This document shows positions 16,512 through 18,678 of a DNA stretch of 18,678 nucleotides, piece by piece (the first letter of the stretch is position 1; each line of letters starts with the position of its first letter). Source of the DNA: Desulfobacula sp. (GTDB lineage Bacteria; Desulfobacterota; Desulfobacteria; Desulfobacterales; Desulfobacteraceae). The stretch spans positions 1 to 18,678 of the forward strand of contig NZ_JAIOSW010000220.1 in assembly GCF_021107415.1 (NCBI RefSeq), written 5' to 3'. A model generated the notes under the pieces. The model was not told the origin of the DNA. It worked only from the letters and a program-made list of their open reading frames with translations, and ran no database searches. The position numbers were made by a program, and so were the translations under genes.

Positions 16512-17591
16512 ATGCGGCCACAATTTAAGTATATTCTTTGGTTTGAAGAATGTAGCAAAAATACCCTTTCCCTTGTCGGTGGGAAAAACGCAAACCTTGG
16601 GGAGTTGGTGAATGCTGGCATACGGGTTCCACCTGGATTTGCTGTAACAAGCACGGCTTTTGGGGAATTTATGGAACGAACAGGGCTATGGGCTAATGTC
16701 AAAGAGATACTGGATGATATATTGCCTGATGAAATAAAGCGGGTTGTCAAGGCTGGGAAAGAAATCCGCCAGACCATTCTTTCCACACCCATACCCGATG
16801 AGATATGTGACGAAATAATGGCTGCATATGAATTACTTTGTGATGAATGTGGTGTCCCAAACCTTCCTGTTGCCATAAGATCAAGTGCCACTGCAGAAGA
16901 CCTTGAAGATGCAAGTTTCGCAGGTCAGCAGGATACGTATCTTTGGATCTGGGGCAATGATGAGGTGGTTTTGGCAACTCATAAATGCTGGGCGAGTCTC
17001 TTTACCGACAGAGCAATTATATACAGAATGAGAGCAAATTTCCCCCAGGATGATGTACTGATCAGCGTGGGCATACAGAAAATGGTAAATTCAAAATCCG
17101 CAGGGGTGATGTTTACCCTGGACCCTGTGACAGGAGATACCTCCAAGATCACCATGGAAGCAAACTGGGGATTTGGAGAAAGCATTGTACAAGGCCTGGT
17201 CTCTCCTGACAGCTTTGTTATCAATAAGAACTCCATGGCGATAACTCAAAGTATCATCGGCCAGAAAGATCAACGGTTTGTTGCAAAAGCGTGTGGTACA
17301 AAAGTCGAACCTGTTCCGTTGGATCAGCAAGGGATTCCCTGCATCAGTGTCAGAGAAGTGATGGAAATCGCAAAGACAGGAATGCGCATTGAAAAACATT
17401 ATAACGCCCCACAGGACATAGAGTGGGCAATAGACGCGGATCTGTCGTTTCCCGACAATATTTTTTCAACCCAATCCAGACCTGTAACAGCGTCGGGGAA
17501 AAAGGATTTCAGTAAAAAAATAATGAAAGAAGAAGGAAAAAATGATATAGATCATATCATTGATCTTATGATCAAGGGGTTTGAAAAATAA
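16512..17591 (+). CDS. ATP-grasp (PPDK_N) subunit of a split dikinase
   Basis: A 359-residue protein corresponding to the N-terminal ATP-binding half of PEP synthase alone. Its motifs in order are LVGGKNANLGEL (K25), VAIRSSATAEDLEDASFAGQ (R123), SAGVMFTLDPVTGD, EANWGFGES, the acidic E304 in QDIEWAID, and STQSRPVT at about 319-326. It would bind ATP and transfer the beta-phosphate to H517 of the partner, releasing AMP and Pi as in phenylphosphate synthase. The order is His-subunit first, then ATP-grasp, as described for Thauera and the reverse of the domain order in single-chain PEP synthase. The start at 16512 has AAGGAGG at an ideal distance. A nearer ATG at 16505 opens only a seven-codon frame. 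It is followed by a receiver gene, where Thauera has a CBS-domain subunit. Confidence 0.88.
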   Translation: MRPQFKYILWFEECSKNTLSLVGGKNANLGELVNAGIRVPPGFAVTSTAFGEFMERTGLWANVKEILDDILPDEIKRVVKAGKEIRQTILSTPIPDEICDEIMAAYELLCDECGVPNLPVAIRSSATAEDLEDASFAGQQDTYLWIWGNDEVVLATHKCWASLFTDRAIIYRMRANFPQDDVLISVGIQKMVNSKSAGVMFTLDPVTGDTSKITMEANWGFGESIVQGLVSPDSFVINKNSMAITQSIIGQKDQRFVAKACGTKVEPVPLDQQGIPCISVREVMEIAKTGMRIEKHYNAPQDIEWAIDADLSFPDNIFSTQSRPVTASGKKDFSKKIMKEEGKNDIDHIIDLMIKGFEK

Positions 17592-17621
17592 AGTCTTATG
17601 ATTTGACGGGGAAGGTGAATA

Positions 17622-18113
17622 ATGTCAGACAAAAGTTTGTTAAATGACAAGAAGGTTCTCATAGTGGATGATGAACCGGATGTATTGGACTCACTGGAAG
17701 AAATGTTGGATATGTGCAAGGTGACAAAAGCAGGCACATTTGAAGAAGCCAAAGCGTTTATGGAAAAAAATGATTTTGATCTGGCAATTCTGGATATTAT
17801 GGGTGTGGATGGTTATAAATTGTTAAACATTGCCAAGCACAGAAACATAACCGCCATTATGTTGACAGCCAATGCATTAAGTCCTGACAATCTCATAAAA
17901 TCTATCAAAGGCGGTGCTGCTTCCTATCTCCCAAAAGAAGAAATGGTCAATATCACCACTTTTTTGATTGATCTGTTAAAATCCCAGGATAAGGGGGAAT
18001 CCACTTGGGATTTCTGGCATAGCCGGCTGTCCTCTCCTTATTTTGAAAGGAATTGGGGTAGTGACTGGAAGGATCAAAACAAAAAATACTGGGATAAAAT
18101 AAAAGATCGATGA
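17622..18113 (+). CDS. Stand-alone response-regulator receiver with tryptophan-rich tail
   Basis: A 163-residue protein. Residues 10-120 are a complete receiver: D16-D17-E18 acidic pocket, phospho-acceptor D58 in AILDIMGVDGY, T82 in MLTA, and K105 in SYLPKEE. No DNA-binding or enzymatic output domain follows. Instead there is a tail of about 37 residues (127-163) with five tryptophans (W129, W132, W145, W149, W157) and many charged residues. The gene lies 30 bases after the ATP-grasp subunit and 25 bases before the DUF89 gene, with GGAAGGTGA upstream. No kinase gene is adjacent in the operon; the hybrid kinase at the left end of the window is far away and on the other strand. Output by protein-protein contact, possibly with the dikinase or the phosphatase, is inference. 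Confidence 0.88.
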   Translation: MSDKSLLNDKKVLIVDDEPDVLDSLEEMLDMCKVTKAGTFEEAKAFMEKNDFDLAILDIMGVDGYKLLNIAKHRNITAIMLTANALSPDNLIKSIKGGAASYLPKEEMVNITTFLIDLLKSQDKGESTWDFWHSRLSSPYFERNWGSDWKDQNKKYWDKIKDR

Positions 18114-18138
18114 AGTGTATTTATGAAAGGACCTTGCT

Positions 18139-18678
18139 ATGCTGATTCAACCCGACTGCATCCCCTGTATCCTGACCATGTCAAATGCAGCCATCAAAAG
18201 GCTTTCTCTGGATGGGACAATCGCCAGGGAGCTGTTTTCTAATATTTTAACAATTCCAGGGTTGAGGGGCCTTGAATGGAACCAGCCAAGTCCCGATATC
18301 ATAGAGGTCGTAATGAAAAAAATTAGTGCTGCGGTTAATGATCCTGATCCCTTCCATAATGAAAAAATCAATTTAAACAACCGTGTATTGAAAATATATC
18401 CCTTTTTAAAAAAATTGGTGGAGGAATCCTCAGACCCTTTAAATACAGCGGCAAAGATTTCAATACTTGGAAATTCAATTGATTTTATGATGCCGGAGGG
18501 TACTGCCACCATAAAAGATTTTATAATTAAAAAACTTGAAACATCTCTTTCAAAGGATGAATTCACAACTTTTCAAAATCAGCTTTCAAAAACAAAACAT
18601 CTCTTATATTTTGGAGATAATTGTGGGGAAATTGTGCTTGATAAATTGTTTATTAAAATCATTAAAAAACAATATGAT
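18139..18678 (+). CDS. DUF89-family metal-dependent phosphatase (ARMT1-like), 3' end beyond window
   Basis: An open frame of 180 codons runs from an ATG at 18139, with GAAAGG 8 bases upstream, to the end of the window; the C-terminus is missing. The N-terminus PDCIPCILTM has the paired cysteines C7 and C10 common in prokaryotic DUF89 proteins. Further on are the family's SILGNSIDFM and the metal-site motif YFGDNCGEIVLDKL near the cut end. DUF89 proteins are metal-dependent phosphatases, some described as 'damage-control' enzymes that remove unwanted phosphorylated metabolites. Coming last in an operon with a phosphotransferase, it could hydrolyse a phosphorylated intermediate or by-product; that link is inference. 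The C-terminal half with the remaining metal ligands cannot be checked. Confidence 0.85.
   Translation, partial: MLIQPDCIPCILTMSNAAIKRLSLDGTIARELFSNILTIPGLRGLEWNQPSPDIIEVVMKKISAAVNDPDPFHNEKINLNNRVLKIYPFLKKLVEESSDPLNTAAKISILGNSIDFMMPEGTATIKDFIIKKLETSLSKDEFTTFQNQLSKTKHLLYFGDNCGEIVLDKLFIKIIKKQYD

Noticed and set aside
16505..16528. Seven-codon upstream ORF overlapping the ATP-grasp gene start
   Set aside because: Its ATG is one base after AAGGAGG, too close for initiation; the ATG at 16512 is ideally spaced.
14660..17591. A PEP synthase gene broken into two pieces by a frameshift or insertion
   Set aside because: The parts are in the opposite order to PEP synthase (ATP-grasp is second), both have their own ribosome sites, and the PEP/pyruvate barrel is missing altogether. 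This is a native split enzyme.

Overview
The window looks like a chromosomal segment from an anaerobic, probably sulfate-reducing Desulfobacterota bacterium (Desulfobacterales-like). This rests on gene content: a tungsten-type aldehyde:ferredoxin oxidoreductase, a membrane FeS protein of the ETF:menaquinone oxidoreductase type next to EtfAB, a split dikinase related to phenylphosphate synthase, and several two-component proteins. Base composition is moderate, with AT-rich intergenic regions. I see no rRNA, tRNA, CRISPR array, insertion sequence or phage gene. The organism assignment is inference.

Left third (1-6132, all minus strand). A large hybrid sensor histidine kinase lies 6 bases downstream of a membrane-anchored periplasmic binding protein, and the two probably form one two-gene sensory operon. 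A 266-base AT-rich gap follows (4262-4527), with a candidate promoter for this pair and a nested inverted repeat but no gene. Then come a small HD-domain protein and a LysR-type regulator. The first 154 bases hold nothing I can call.

Right two thirds (6284-18678, all plus strand). Ten genes run in one direction, divergent from the lysR gene: membrane FeS ETF:quinone oxidoreductase, etfA, etfB, a phytoene-desaturase-like FAD oxidoreductase, a short-chain dehydrogenase, aor, the phosphohistidine subunit and then the ATP-grasp subunit of a split dikinase, a stand-alone receiver with a tryptophan-rich tail, and a DUF89 metal-dependent phosphatase cut by the window end. Every gene has its own Shine-Dalgarno sequence. 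Three junctions carry hairpins without a T-run, and no strong intrinsic terminator was seen, so one long transcript with internal processing or partial attenuation is plausible.

Working model (inference): the cluster oxidises an unidentified, probably hydrophobic or cyclic alcohol or alkene. The split dikinase would phosphorylate a hydroxyl group with ATP, giving AMP and Pi. The SDR and AOR would carry out alcohol-to-carbonyl and aldehyde-to-acid steps, and the FAD enzyme a desaturation or hydroxylation-type oxidation. Electrons would pass through EtfAB and the membrane FeS protein to menaquinone. The LysR protein is the likely switch. The receiver and the DUF89 phosphatase sit where a regulatory subunit and a phosphate-removing counterpart of the dikinase could be expected. 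No UbiD-like carboxylase, CoA ligase or acyl-CoA dehydrogenase is present, so this is not simply the known phenol-to-4-hydroxybenzoate cluster. This combination is the best candidate in the window for an undescribed system.
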